64,000 nucleotides of DNA, taken from Billgrantia ethanolica. GTDB lineage: Bacteria > Pseudomonadota > Gammaproteobacteria > Pseudomonadales > Halomonadaceae. The stretch covers positions 744,001 through 808,000 of the forward strand of contig NZ_JABFTX010000001.1 of NCBI RefSeq assembly GCF_021404305.1, given 5' to 3'. The translations under genes and the position numbers were made by a program. A model generated the notes under the pieces. The model had not been told where the DNA came from, made no database searches, and saw only the letters and a program-made list of their open reading frames with translations. Positions 26,362 through 35,541 of this stretch are shown piece by piece; position 1 is the first letter of the stretch, and every line of letters starts with the position of its first letter.

Positions 26362-27453
26362 ATGCCCCGCACAACCTATAACAAGATCGCCGCCATCGCG
26401 ACCGGCCTGGTCCTTGGTGCCAGCGTCATGCTTCCTGCCGCCCACGCCGACGACTACTACGCCGGTCAGACCATTCGCATGATCATTCCCTTCTCGCCGG
26501 GCGGCGGCACGGATACCTTCGGCCGGCTGATCAGCCAGCACCTGGGCCGTCACATCCCCGGTAGCCCCACCATCGTGTCCGAGAACGTCACCGGTGCCGG
26601 CGGCCTGCTGGGCAGCAACGAATTCGCCGAGCGGGTCGACCATGACGGTCTCACGCTGATGACCGCCTCGGGCCACCTGAATCTGCGCGCTTTCCTCGGC
26701 CTGCAGGGTCTCAGACTCGATCTCGACGCGCTGGAGCCGGTGGTGGCCGCGCCCATGGGGCACGTGACGGCGATCTCCACCCAGGCAGGTATCGACGACC
26801 CGGCCGACCTGCTCGAGGCCCAAGGCCGATTGACCAAGGGCATTACCGATCCCGTGGGCCTGCTCGAGTCGCTGGTGGCGCTGGAGATGTTCGAACTCAA
26901 TTACCGCGCGGTACCCGGCTACGGCGGCCGCGGCGATACGCGCATCGCTTTCGAACGTGGCGAACTGATGATCAACACCCAGAGCACGCCGGCCTATCTC
27001 AGCAGCGTGCAGCCGCTGGTGGATGAGGGGCTGGCCATGCCGCTCTATGCCATCGGCTTCATCGATGGCGAGGGCAATCCGCAGCGCGATCCTGCCGTGC
27101 CGGACATGATCACCGCACCCGAGCTCTACGAGCAGATCCACGGCGAGATGCCTTCCGGCACCATCTGGGAGGCCTTCAAGGTCACCGTGCCGCTGGTACA
27201 GAACACTCGCGGTACCGTCTGGGTGCATGGCGATATCCCCGACGAGGCGATGGCGGCCCTGCGGGAGGGGGTCGAGGCCATGGTCAACGACCCGGAGTTC
27301 CAGGAGGCCAGCGCCAACATCCTCGAGGGCTACGAGATCATGTGGGGCGACGACCTGGGGCAGATCAAGGCTTCGATGGACGCCGCCTCACCGGAGGTTC
27401 TCGACTACCTGCGCGACATGCTGCACGAGCGCTTCGGCACCGAGTTCAACTGA
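26362..27453 (+). CDS. tctC: tripartite tricarboxylate transporter substrate-binding protein, TctC family
   Basis: 363 residues with a signal peptide (MPRTTYNKIAAIATGLVLGA, cleavage near AHA-DD) and the Bug/TctC fold: YAGQTIRMIIPFSPGGGTDTFGR, VENVTGAGGLLGSNEFA-type motif, and a C-terminal helical part. TctC proteins capture carboxylates in the periplasm for the TctAB permease. The gene follows the sigma-54 activator by 91 bp on the same strand, so it may be controlled with it. The substrate is unknown. The ATG at 26362 has TTGGAG about 7 bp upstream. Confidence 0.9.
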   Translation: MPRTTYNKIAAIATGLVLGASVMLPAAHADDYYAGQTIRMIIPFSPGGGTDTFGRLISQHLGRHIPGSPTIVSENVTGAGGLLGSNEFAERVDHDGLTLMTASGHLNLRAFLGLQGLRLDLDALEPVVAAPMGHVTAISTQAGIDDPADLLEAQGRLTKGITDPVGLLESLVALEMFELNYRAVPGYGGRGDTRIAFERGELMINTQSTPAYLSSVQPLVDEGLAMPLYAIGFIDGEGNPQRDPAVPDMITAPELYEQIHGEMPSGTIWEAFKVTVPLVQNTRGTVWVHGDIPDEAMAALREGVEAMVNDPEFQEASANILEGYEIMWGDDLGQIKASMDAASPEVLDYLRDMLHERFGTEFN

Positions 27454-27460
27454 GACGCCC

Positions 27461-27503
27461 GCACGCGACGAGCCGCCCGGAGCTTCGGGCGGCCGTCGCG
27501 TGC
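27461..27503 (+). terminator. long hairpin between tctC and tctA
   Basis: Outer 9-bp arms (27461-27469 with 27495-27503) enclose an inner 7-bp stem (27472-27478 with 27487-27493). There is no T tract. Such hairpins between a binding-protein gene and its permease genes often protect upstream mRNA or partly terminate, giving more binding protein than permease. Confidence 0.6.
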
Positions 27504-27527
27504 ACGGGCTTATGACATGAGGTGCTC

Positions 27528-29054
27528 ATGCTGGATGCGTTCGTCAATGCGTTCTGGATTCTGCTCGACCCCTTTCGCCTGTTGATGCTCTTTTCCGGGG
27601 TGGCGATCGGTATTGCCGTGGGAATTCTGCCCGGCCTGGGGGGGTTGATGGGGATGGCGCTGGTGCTGCCGTTCCTGTTCGGCATGGATGCCTACGCCGG
27701 GGTGGCCCTGCTGATCGGTATTGCGGCGGCGGTGCCCAGCGCCGACACCTTTCCCTCGGTGCTGATGGGCATTCCCGGCTCTTCCGGCTCTCAGGCTACC
27801 ATCATGGACGGCTATCCGATGGCTCGCCGAGGCGAGGCGGCCAGGGCGCTGGGGGCGGCCTTCACGGCGTCGTTGATCGGCGGCCTGATCGGAGCCCTGG
27901 CGCTCTCCGCCGTGGTGCCCTTCGCGCGCCCGCTGATCCTCGCCTTCGGTTCCCCCGAGCTGTTCATGCTGACCCTGCTGGGGCTCTCCATCATCGGGGT
28001 GCTGTCGGGCAATCGCCCGCTCAAGGGCATGCTGGCGGCAGTCGCGGGGCTGGCCATCGGCACCGTCGGCGGCGCGCCGGTGGCGGCGGAATATCGCTTC
28101 GCGGGGGACTTTCTCTACCTCTACGACGGACTGTCGCTGGTCATCGTGGCACTGGGGCTGTTCGCGCTGCCTGAGATCGTCGACCTGCTGGCGCGTGGCG
28201 GTGCCATTGCCGAGCGGGCTCGCGGCCTCGGCCACGGCTGGATGGATGGGGTACGCGACACGCTCAGGCACAAGTGGCTGGTGATTCGTCACAGCGTGAT
28301 CGGCGTGGTGATCGGTGCCATTCCCGGTATGGGCTCATCAATCATCGATTGGGTCAACTACGGCATCGTGGCCCAGACCAGCAAGGATCGCAGCCGCTTC
28401 GGCAAGGGCGACGTGCGCGGCGTGATCGCCCCCGAGAGTGCCAACAACGCCAAGGAGGGCGGGGTGCTGATGCCGACTCTGCTGTTCGGCGTACCGGGCT
28501 CCTCGGCCATGGCCATGCTGCTGGGGGCACTGATGATCTTCGGCGTTCAGCCCGGCCCGCAGATGCTGACCCGCGATCTCGACCTGGTGTTCGTCATCAT
28601 CTGGTCGCTGGCGCTGGCCAACGTCTTCGGTACCTTCATCTGCCTGTTGCTGTCGCGGCCCATCGCACGGCTCACCTTCGTGCCGTTCCACTACATCGCC
28701 CCGGTGATCATCGTCATCGTGATCGTCGGCGCCTGGCAGGAGACCCGGCACTGGGCCGACCTGGCCTTCCTGCTCGGCTTCGGGCTGCTGGGCTGGTTGA
28801 TGAAGCGCAGCGGCATGCCGCGTCCGCCGCTGCTGATCGGCTTCATTCTCAGCGGACTGGCGGAGCGCTATCTGTGGATGTCCTACAACCTTTACGACTG
28901 GGAGTGGCTGACGCGTCCCGGCGTGCTGACGATCGGCGCGCTGGCGGTGGCGCTGATAGTGGCCAGCGTGAGGCTCAAGCGCAACACCAGCCAGCGGGCC
29001 GAGGCGATACAGGCGGCCGAGAGTCCCGGGATCGACAAGGAGAGCCGCCCATGA
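27528..29054 (+). CDS. tctA: tripartite tricarboxylate transporter large permease, TctA family
   Basis: 508-residue polytopic protein, about 11-12 helices. TctA marks include GVAIGIAVGILPGLGGLMGMAL, PSADTFPSVLMGIPGSSGSQA split over two loops, a repeated IPGMGSSIIDWVNY region and GVLMPTLLFGVPGSSAMAML. It is the transport channel of the TTT system. Start ATG 27528 with GAGGT 4 bp upstream; a GTG two codons earlier is possible. It overlaps tctB by 4 bp. Confidence 0.92.
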   Translation: MLDAFVNAFWILLDPFRLLMLFSGVAIGIAVGILPGLGGLMGMALVLPFLFGMDAYAGVALLIGIAAAVPSADTFPSVLMGIPGSSGSQATIMDGYPMARRGEAARALGAAFTASLIGGLIGALALSAVVPFARPLILAFGSPELFMLTLLGLSIIGVLSGNRPLKGMLAAVAGLAIGTVGGAPVAAEYRFAGDFLYLYDGLSLVIVALGLFALPEIVDLLARGGAIAERARGLGHGWMDGVRDTLRHKWLVIRHSVIGVVIGAIPGMGSSIIDWVNYGIVAQTSKDRSRFGKGDVRGVIAPESANNAKEGGVLMPTLLFGVPGSSAMAMLLGALMIFGVQPGPQMLTRDLDLVFVIIWSLALANVFGTFICLLLSRPIARLTFVPFHYIAPVIIVIVIVGAWQETRHWADLAFLLGFGLLGWLMKRSGMPRPPLLIGFILSGLAERYLWMSYNLYDWEWLTRPGVLTIGALAVALIVASVRLKRNTSQRAEAIQAAESPGIDKESRP

Positions 29055-29533
29055 GAGCACGCTTGATTGGCATCTTTACACGCCATCTGCAGACGCCATT
29101 CGTGCTTCTGGTATTGGCGGGATTGGTAGCCGTGCTGACTATCAGCCAGTCGTTCTCGCTGGGAGCGAGGCTGTTTCCCACCGTGGTGGCCGGGCTGGGC
29201 ATCCTGCTGGCGCTGCTGGAACTGGGTCGACAGTGGCTGCGGCGGGGCGCGCGGGAAGCCAGCGATTACACCGATCTGGGCGACGACGACGACAGCCCGC
29301 TGTTCTTCGCCAAGGGGCTGCTGTTCTTCGCCTGGATGCTCGGTTTCGTGGCGCTGTTTCTTGGTATCGGCGCGTTGCCGGCAGCCGGACTGTTCGTGCT
29401 GGCCTTGCTCAAGCTTCAGTTTCGCAGCCCCTGGCTGCCGAGCCTGGGGCTTGCCGTTGGTATCGTCATCCTGCTGTGGGGCCTGGGCAAGGTGCTGCAG
29501 CTGCGTTGGCCCACCCCTATGCTGGGCTTTTGA
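29051..29533 (+). CDS. tctB: tripartite tricarboxylate transporter small permease, TctB family
   Basis: 160 residues with four hydrophobic segments and an acidic cytoplasmic loop (DLGDDDDSP) between helices 2 and 3, as usual for TctB. It overlaps tctA by ATGA and completes the operon, whose gene order is C-A-B. It is convergent with the aminotransferase gene at 29552. Confidence 0.85.
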   Translation: MRARLIGIFTRHLQTPFVLLVLAGLVAVLTISQSFSLGARLFPTVVAGLGILLALLELGRQWLRRGAREASDYTDLGDDDDSPLFFAKGLLFFAWMLGFVALFLGIGALPAAGLFVLALLKLQFRSPWLPSLGLAVGIVILLWGLGKVLQLRWPTPMLGF

Positions 29534-29551
29534 AGGCCAAAGGCTGAGCGC

Positions 29552-30661
29552 TCATGCACCCGATGCCAGCGCCCGCTCCAGAATGTCGAAGCGACCCGGT
29601 ACCAGGGCGTCCTCGACGGCGGTGATACGCAGTACGTGGCCGAGGTCCGGGTGCGCGGGGCGGGCGATCAGGCGGCCGGCCTCGAGCAGCTCCTGGTTCA
29701 GCCGTCCGGCCAGCTCCGCACTCGCGAAGCGCAGGGCGATGAAGTTGGTGGCGCTCGGCAGCACCTCGGCGCCCAGCTCCTGAAAATGGCGGGCGAGGCG
29801 TTCCCGGCGCGCCTTCACCGCACTAATATGCGCCTCTACTTCGGCGTGGTGATCGAGCACAGTTTCGGCGATGACCTGGGTGAGGCTGGATACCGCGTAA
29901 TGGATCCGCACCTTCATCATCATCGCCAGGGTTTCCGGCTCGGCGATGGCGTAGCCGATGCGCATTCCGGCCAGCCCATGGGCCTTGGACAGCGTGCGCA
30001 GACGGATCACGCCGGGCAGCGCTTCTCGGCTGAACGGCGAGTCGGCATCGTCGCGGAAGTCGTGGTAGGCCTCGTCGAGCAGCAGCCAGCAATCGTCGGG
30101 CAGCTCGGCACGCAGCCGGCGGATCTCGTCGTCGCCGTGCAGATGCCCGCTGGGGTTGTCCGGGTTGGCGACATAGACCAGCCGGGCCCGGTGCTCATGG
30201 GCTGAAGCCAGCAGCGCCTCGAGGTCGGGGGTGAGCAGGCCGGGCGCCTCGCGATAGGGCCGCTCCACCAAATGACAGTTCTGACCGCGAGCGAAATAGC
30301 CGAAGGTGGGGTAGGTGCCGCTGGCGCTGACCACCGTGCAACCGGGTTCTGCCACGGTACGCAGTGCCAGGGCGATCAGGCTGTCGGCGCCGGCATCCAC
30401 CAGGGTGTGTTCCAGCGGCAGCCCGTAGAGCGAGGCGAGCCGTTGGCGCACGCCCAGCGCTTCCGCGTCGCCGTAGCAGTAGACATGCTCCGTCATCGCG
30501 TCGCCGAAGCGCTCGCGCAGCGCCCGGTGGGGCATGTCCAGGCCCTCGTTGGAGCCCAGACGGTGGGGGATCTCGCGGCCGATGCGGCGTTCCAGCACCT
30601 TGATGCCGGGGAAGGGGTTGCTGGGGCCGGAGCCGTTCAAGTGATCGGGAAAGCGGGGCAT
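29552..30661 (-). CDS. PLP-dependent aminotransferase, HisC-like
   Basis: 369-residue fold-type I aminotransferase of the histidinol-phosphate aminotransferase family. It shows VDAGADSLIALALRT, VANPDNPSGH, LLDEAYHDF, the PLP-lysine motif RTLSKAHGLAGMRIGYA and a C-terminal FIALRF...LRITAVE region. It is unlikely to be the biosynthetic HisC because it ends a catabolic-type operon: peptide ABC transporter, flavin oxidase, DMT exporter, then this gene 54 bp on. It probably transaminates the amino acid handled by that operon. Start ATG 30661 with GGAG 7 bp upstream; an ATG at 30673 has no site. Confidence 0.85.
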   Translation of the reverse strand: MPRFPDHLNGSGPSNPFPGIKVLERRIGREIPHRLGSNEGLDMPHRALRERFGDAMTEHVYCYGDAEALGVRQRLASLYGLPLEHTLVDAGADSLIALALRTVAEPGCTVVSASGTYPTFGYFARGQNCHLVERPYREAPGLLTPDLEALLASAHEHRARLVYVANPDNPSGHLHGDDEIRRLRAELPDDCWLLLDEAYHDFRDDADSPFSREALPGVIRLRTLSKAHGLAGMRIGYAIAEPETLAMMMKVRIHYAVSSLTQVIAETVLDHHAEVEAHISAVKARRERLARHFQELGAEVLPSATNFIALRFASAELAGRLNQELLEAGRLIARPAHPDLGHVLRITAVEDALVPGRFDILERALASGA

Positions 30662-30715
30662 GCTGCACTCCATATACGCGTTGACGACAGATCGTTGCAG
30701 AAGCCTGGGGCTGGC

Positions 30716-31642
30716 TCAAGTCGTGGGCCGACGTGGGGTCATGACACTGGTCACGGCCGCAAGTATCAGACCGAGCGCCACCAGAAGCCTCGGTGTGAGT
30801 GCTTCGCCGAGCAGCACCACGGCACTGAGGACGCCGACCACCGGGATCAGCAACGTACTGATGGTGGACTGCGCCACGCTGAGACGGTTGACGTTGCGGA
30901 ACCACAGCATCTGGGCCAGGCAAATGGCGAAGACCAGGTGATAGCCCAGTCCGAGCCAGGTCGAAACCTGCCAGGCAGCCGGCGTGCCCGGTGACTCGAA
31001 CAGCGACGCCAGCACGATCATGGGTAGGGCGCAGAGGGCGAATTGCCAGCCGGTGATGACCACCGCATGGCCCTGCCAGGTGCCGCGACGCTTGGTCAGC
31101 ACGGTGCCCAGCGCCCACGACAGCGCGGCACCCAGTACGAACGCCGGCCCGGCAAGGCCTGCCAAGCCGGCGTGCCAGGCAGCCGGTCCGAGCAGTAACA
31201 GCAGCCCGGCCTGGCCACACCCTAGCCCCAGCCATTGGCGTGGCGATACCCGCTCGTCGAGCAGAGCGATGGCCAGCAGCAGCGCCCAGCACGGCATGGT
31301 AAAGGCAATGATGGCCGCCTGAGACGTGGGCATGTTGAGTTGACCGAAAGCAGTCCCGACGTTGAATCCCAGGATGGTGAAGCCGCCGGTCACGGCCAGC
31401 CACAGTCGCTCGCCAGGCGCGATAGCCAGCGGCCAGCCTTTCAGCCATGCCCAGCCCAGCAGCATCACGGCGCCGGTGACGAAGCCGATGGCGCGCAGGG
31501 TGAACGGCGGGATCTCCATCAGACTGAAGCGCACCGCCGGCCAGTTGCCGCCCCAGAACAGCGCGATCGCCACGATCAACGCCAGCGTGGTGAGGTCTCG
31601 TCTCGGGCCGGTAGGCGCCGCGATACCAGCACGAGTCGACAT
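30716..31642 (-). CDS. EamA/DMT family transporter
   Basis: 308 residues with ten membrane helices in two EamA repeats: ALFWGGNWPAVRFSL and PTSQAAIIAFTMPCWALLLA in the first, GAALSWALGTVLTKR and LSVAQSTISTLLIPVVGVLS in the second. DMT proteins of this kind usually export amino acids or metabolites. It starts 7 bp after the flavin oxidase and is probably in the same transcript; export or overflow of the operon's product is the likely task. Confidence 0.88.
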   Translation of the reverse strand: MSTRAGIAAPTGPRRDLTTLALIVAIALFWGGNWPAVRFSLMEIPPFTLRAIGFVTGAVMLLGWAWLKGWPLAIAPGERLWLAVTGGFTILGFNVGTAFGQLNMPTSQAAIIAFTMPCWALLLAIALLDERVSPRQWLGLGCGQAGLLLLLGPAAWHAGLAGLAGPAFVLGAALSWALGTVLTKRRGTWQGHAVVITGWQFALCALPMIVLASLFESPGTPAAWQVSTWLGLGYHLVFAICLAQMLWFRNVNRLSVAQSTISTLLIPVVGVLSAVVLLGEALTPRLLVALGLILAAVTSVMTPRRPTT

Positions 31643-31649
31643 GCTGGTG

Positions 31650-33041
31650 TCATCCTTCCTCGGCCAGAATCTTGTGTCGGTTGAGCAGACCCTTTGGGTC
31701 CATTGCCTGCTTCAGCGTACGCATCAAGGCAATCTCCCCAGGCGTGCGGGATAGCGGCAGGTAGTCGCGCTTCTCGAGGCCGATGCCGTGCTCGGCGGAG
31801 ATCGAGCCTCCCAGCTCGGCCAGCGGGCCGTAGACGATCTGCTCCACGTCGCGGCGGGTCTGGGAATCACCGCTGCCAACCCCCACCGACACGTGAAGGT
31901 TGCCGTCGCCGAGATGGCCGAATATCACCAGACGTCCCTCGGGCCAACGTTCGCGTATCCTTTGTTCGAGCGCATCGGCGTAGTCGGCCATGTCGGGAAT
32001 GGGCAGGCTGACATCGAAGGTGAACAGCGGGGAGAGATTGTCGATCAGTCCTTCGATGTCTTCGCGGATATCCCAGATGCCCTGGCGCTGGGCGTCGGAG
32101 TGGGCGAGCACGGCTTCCTCGATCAGGCCGGCTTCGAGGGCCGACTCGAGAGCCGCGCTGAACTGCTCGATGTTGGCTGCGTCGTCACTGCCCAGCGACT
32201 CGACGATGGCATAGAAGGGCCAGCGTGCCGGCAGGGGCGGCGTGTTGCGGCCGCTCTCTTCGGTGAGCAGTGCGTAGTGATTGCGCCACATCACCTCGAA
32301 GGTGCCCAGACTGCCGCCCAATGCGCGCCCCAGGTGCCTGAGCAGACCGGTCACGCCGTCGAAGTCGGGGCAGGCCACCAGCGCGGTGCGCTCGCTGGCC
32401 ATTCTCGGCTGCAGCCGGAGCACGGCGCGGGTGACGATGCCCAAGGTACCCTCGCTGCCGATGAACAGCTGCTTGAGGTCGTAGCCGGCGTTGTTCTTCA
32501 GCATGCGGTTCATCGAACTGACCACGCTGCCGTCGGCCAGCACCGCTTCGAGCCCCAGTACCTGCTGGCGCATCATGCCGTAGCGAATGACCCGAACGCC
32601 GCCGGCATTGGTGGCGATGTTGCCGCCGATGGTGCAGGAGCCCCGCGCGCCGAGGTCGAGGGCGAACTGCAGGTCGTGTTCGGCGGCAGCCTCCTGCACG
32701 GTTTGAAGCGCGATACCGGCCTGGACCGTCATGCTGCCGCCGATGGGGTCGATCGCCTCGATGGCGGTCATGCGCTCCAGCGAGATGGCCAGCTCGTCCG
32801 GGCTCGCCTCGCCGCCATGCACCAGGCCGGTGAGGCCGCCGTGTGTCACCACTGGCTGAGCGACGGCGTGGCACAGGCGCATCACCTGGGCCAGTTCGTC
32901 GGTATCGGCCGGCCTGACGATGGCGCCGGCGCGACAGCTCGCGCCGCTCATCCAGTCGACCCGGCGCTGCGCGACGTCTTCGCCGATCAGCACGTTGCCC
33001 TCGCCAACGATGGCGGCGATTCTATCCAACAGCGATTGCAT
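31650..33041 (-). CDS. FAD-binding oxidoreductase, D-2-hydroxyacid dehydrogenase (GlcD/Dld) type
   Basis: 463 residues. The FAD-binding PCMH domain spans about 35-215 (AIVRPADTDELAQVM, VTHGGLTGLVHG, CTIGGNIATNAGGVRVIRYG, GYDLKQLFIGSEGTLGIVTRA). The C-terminal FAD-oxidase C domain shows FGHLGDGNLHVSV and SISAEHGIGLEKRDYL with conserved His residues. Such enzymes oxidise D-lactate, glycolate, D-2-hydroxyglutarate or similar hydroxyacids. Start ATG 33041 has AAGGA 8 bp upstream; an ATG three codons earlier overlaps the site. Lies between the ABC ATPase and the DMT exporter; the exact substrate is unknown. Confidence 0.88.
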   Translation of the reverse strand: MQSLLDRIAAIVGEGNVLIGEDVAQRRVDWMSGASCRAGAIVRPADTDELAQVMRLCHAVAQPVVTHGGLTGLVHGGEASPDELAISLERMTAIEAIDPIGGSMTVQAGIALQTVQEAAAEHDLQFALDLGARGSCTIGGNIATNAGGVRVIRYGMMRQQVLGLEAVLADGSVVSSMNRMLKNNAGYDLKQLFIGSEGTLGIVTRAVLRLQPRMASERTALVACPDFDGVTGLLRHLGRALGGSLGTFEVMWRNHYALLTEESGRNTPPLPARWPFYAIVESLGSDDAANIEQFSAALESALEAGLIEEAVLAHSDAQRQGIWDIREDIEGLIDNLSPLFTFDVSLPIPDMADYADALEQRIRERWPEGRLVIFGHLGDGNLHVSVGVGSGDSQTRRDVEQIVYGPLAELGGSISAEHGIGLEKRDYLPLSRTPGEIALMRTLKQAMDPKGLLNRHKILAEEG

Positions 33042-33072
33042 CTGTTTCATCCTTCTCGATCGTTGCGGGGCA

Positions 33073-34695
33073 TCAGGCCATGGCGGCTTCGTGCGCACGG
33101 CCTGGTATGGCGTCCAGCAGCTGCCTGGTGTAGGCCTCCCGTGGCCTGAGGAACACCTCCTGGGCGGTACCCTGCTCGACGATGCGGCCATGCTGCATGA
33201 CGATGATGGAGTCGCAGATTTGTGCGGCCACTCGCAGGTCATGGGTGATGAACAGCAGCGAGAGCGACAGTTTCTGCTTGAGCTCCTCGAGCAACTCGAG
33301 CACTTGGGCCTGGATCGACACGTCGAGGGCCGATACCGCCTCGTCGGCCACGATCAGCTCCGGCTTCAGTGCCAGGGCGCGGGCGATGCCGATGCGCTGG
33401 CGTTGGCCGCCGGAAAACTCGTGGGGGTAGCGATCCACCGCCACGGCGCCGAGACCGACCAGCTCCAGCAGCTCCTCGGCCTGCTGCATCGCCTGCCGGC
33501 GCGGTATGCCATTGGCCATGGGGCCCTGGGCAATGGCGTAGCCGACCCGGTGACGCGGATTGAGCGAGGCGTAGGGATCCTGGAAGATCATCTGCACCCG
33601 ATGCCGCTCACGACGCAGTTCGTCACCCTTGAGGGCGGAGAAGTCGGTTCCGCTAAGGCTCAGTGAGCCGCTGTCGGGCCGTTCCAGGCGTACCACGCAG
33701 CGTCCCAGGGTCGACTTGCCCGAGCCGGACTCACCGACGATACCCACCGTCTCACCCGGTGCCAGGGAGAAGGAGACGTCGTCCAGGGCGCGCACTTCAC
33801 GGGCCGGCTTGAACAGGCCGCCACGTGAACGGAACACCTTGTTCAGGTTGCGCACCTCGAGCAGCGGCGCGGGCCGATCCACAGCGACGGCCTCGGGTAT
33901 GACGTTGCTGGGAATCGCCTCGAGCAAGGCGCGAGTATACTCGTGGCGGGGGTTTTCGAGTATCTCCCGCGCCGTGCCCAGCTCGACGACCCGGCCATAG
34001 CGCATCACGCAGACCCGAGTGGCCACTTCAGCCACCACGCCGAAGTCGTGGGTGATGAACATCACCGCCATGCCACGGCGCTCCTGCAGGTCGCGGATCA
34101 GCTCAAGGATCTGAGCCTGAGTGGTGACGTCCAGCGCGGTGGTTGGCTCGTCGGCGATCAGCAGCTCAGGCTCGAGCGCCAGCGCCATGGCGATCATCAC
34201 CCGCTGGCGCTGGCCGCCGGAGAGCTGGAACGGATAGGCGCGAATCGCCTTGTCCGGCTCGGGTATACCGACCTCCTCTAGCAGCGCCAAGGCTCTCTGC
34301 TGTCTCTCCTTCGAAGTGAACTTGCCATGCGCCTCGAATACCTCGGCGATCTGGGCGCCGACCCGCATCAGCGGGTTCAGCGCAGTCATCGGCTCCTGAA
34401 AGATCATGCCGATACGCAGTCCGCGCAACTTGCGGTGCTGCTTCTCGTTGAGGGCGAGCAGGTCCTGACCGTCGAACAGCACCTCACCAGCGGTTGGGCG
34501 CACGCCCTTGGGTAGCAGCCCCATCACCGCGTTGGCCGCCATCGACTTGCCGGAGCCGGACTCGCCGACCACGCACATGATCTCGCCGCGAGCCACGTCG
34601 TAGCTGACTTCCTCTACCGCGTTGTCGCGATCGGCGCCCTTGGGCAATGCCAGGCTCAGGCCGCGAATGCTCAATACCGGAGCGTTGTCTTTCAT
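33073..34695 (-). CDS. peptide/opine-type ABC transporter, fused double ATP-binding protein
   Basis: 540 residues with two complete ABC domains joined by a linker near 265-280, like GsiA or YejF. N-domain: Walker [11 protein letters not shown]-loop [13 protein letters not shown], signature LSGGQRQRV, Walker [14 protein letters not shown]-domain: [47 protein letters not shown]. Both domains keep all key residues. In most Dpp/Opp systems these are two separate genes. It energises the permease encoded 9 bp upstream. Confidence 0.94.
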   Translation of the reverse strand: MKDNAPVLSIRGLSLALPKGADRDNAVEEVSYDVARGEIMCVVGESGSGKSMAANAVMGLLPKGVRPTAGEVLFDGQDLLALNEKQHRKLRGLRIGMIFQEPMTALNPLMRVGAQIAEVFEAHGKFTSKERQQRALALLEEVGIPEPDKAIRAYPFQLSGGQRQRVMIAMALALEPELLIADEPTTALDVTTQAQILELIRDLQERRGMAVMFITHDFGVVAEVATRVCVMRYGRVVELGTAREILENPRHEYTRALLEAIPSNVIPEAVAVDRPAPLLEVRNLNKVFRSRGGLFKPAREVRALDDVSFSLAPGETVGIVGESGSGKSTLGRCVVRLERPDSGSLSLSGTDFSALKGDELRRERHRVQMIFQDPYASLNPRHRVGYAIAQGPMANGIPRRQAMQQAEELLELVGLGAVAVDRYPHEFSGGQRQRIGIARALALKPELIVADEAVSALDVSIQAQVLELLEELKQKLSLSLLFITHDLRVAAQICDSIIVMQHGRIVEQGTAQEVFLRPREAYTRQLLDAIPGRAHEAAMA

Positions 34696-34704
34696 GTCGT
34701 CCTC

Positions 34705-35541
34705 CTAGGAGCGTTCGCGGGCGAGCTTGGGGTTCAAGGCGTCATCCAGCCCCTCACCGACCAGGTTCAGCGCCAGCACCGTGAGCAGAATCGCCAGGCC
34801 CGGGAAGAAGCTCAGCCACCAGGCCTGGCGGATCACCGTGCGGGCGGCACCGATCATGTAGCCCCAGGACATTACGTTGGGGTCGCCCAGGCCGAGGAAG
34901 GAGAGGGCCGACTCCAGCAGAATGGCGGTGGCTACCATCAGCGAAGCCAGCACGATGATCGGCGACAGGGTATTGGGCAGGATCTGACGCAGGATGATGG
35001 TGCGGTTGGTCTGGCCCACGAGACGCGCGGCCTCAACGTACTCGCGGTGGCGCAGCGACATGAATTCGGCTCGCACCAGGCGTGCCACCGGAGGCCAGCT
35101 GACGATGGCGATGGCCAGCACGATGGAGGTCACGCTGGGCTGCATGATCGCCACCAGCACGATGGCCAGGGCGAAGTTGGGGATGGTCTGGAAGAACTCG
35201 GTGAAGCGCATCAGGGCGTCGTCGATCAAACCGCCGTAATAGCCGGCGATGGCGCCCAGCGGCACGCCGATGAGCAATGCCACCGAGGTCGAGACCAGGC
35301 CGATCAGCAGCGAGACCCAGGCGCCGTGCATCAGCCCGGCGGCCACGTCGCGACCCATGGTGTCGGTGCCGAGCCAGAACCCATCCACCTCCATGGGGGC
35401 AAGGAAGGGTCGCTGTACCATGCGCCAGGGCGACTCGGGATAGAGGAAGGGAGCCAGCATCGCCATCGCGATGATGGCCAGCAGAATGAACAGGCCGACG
35501 AGAGCGCCGCGGTTCTGGGCAAAGCGGGCGAAGAAGCTCAT
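34705..35541 (-). CDS. peptide/opine-type ABC transporter permease (DppC-like)
   Basis: 278 residues, six predicted helices. DppC marks: ...WLGTDTMGRDVAAGLMHGAWVSL (split by a loop), ALLIGVPLGAIAGYYGG, the EAA-type loop EYVEAARLVGQTNRTIILRQILPN and SALSFLGLGDPNVMSWG. It overlaps the DppB-like gene by ATGA and precedes the ATPase by 9 bp. It forms the channel with its DppB-type partner. Confidence 0.92.
   Translation of the reverse strand: MSFFARFAQNRGALVGLFILLAIIAMAMLAPFLYPESPWRMVQRPFLAPMEVDGFWLGTDTMGRDVAAGLMHGAWVSLLIGLVSTSVALLIGVPLGAIAGYYGGLIDDALMRFTEFFQTIPNFALAIVLVAIMQPSVTSIVLAIAIVSWPPVARLVRAEFMSLRHREYVEAARLVGQTNRTIILRQILPNTLSPIIVLASLMVATAILLESALSFLGLGDPNVMSWGYMIGAARTVIRQAWWLSFFPGLAILLTVLALNLVGEGLDDALNPKLARERS

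Noticed and set aside
29552-30661. Assignment of the aminotransferase as biosynthetic HisC or as AruH
   Set aside because: No his genes are adjacent and it ends a transport/oxidase operon; it is HisC-like in sequence, not an AspC-type AruH.
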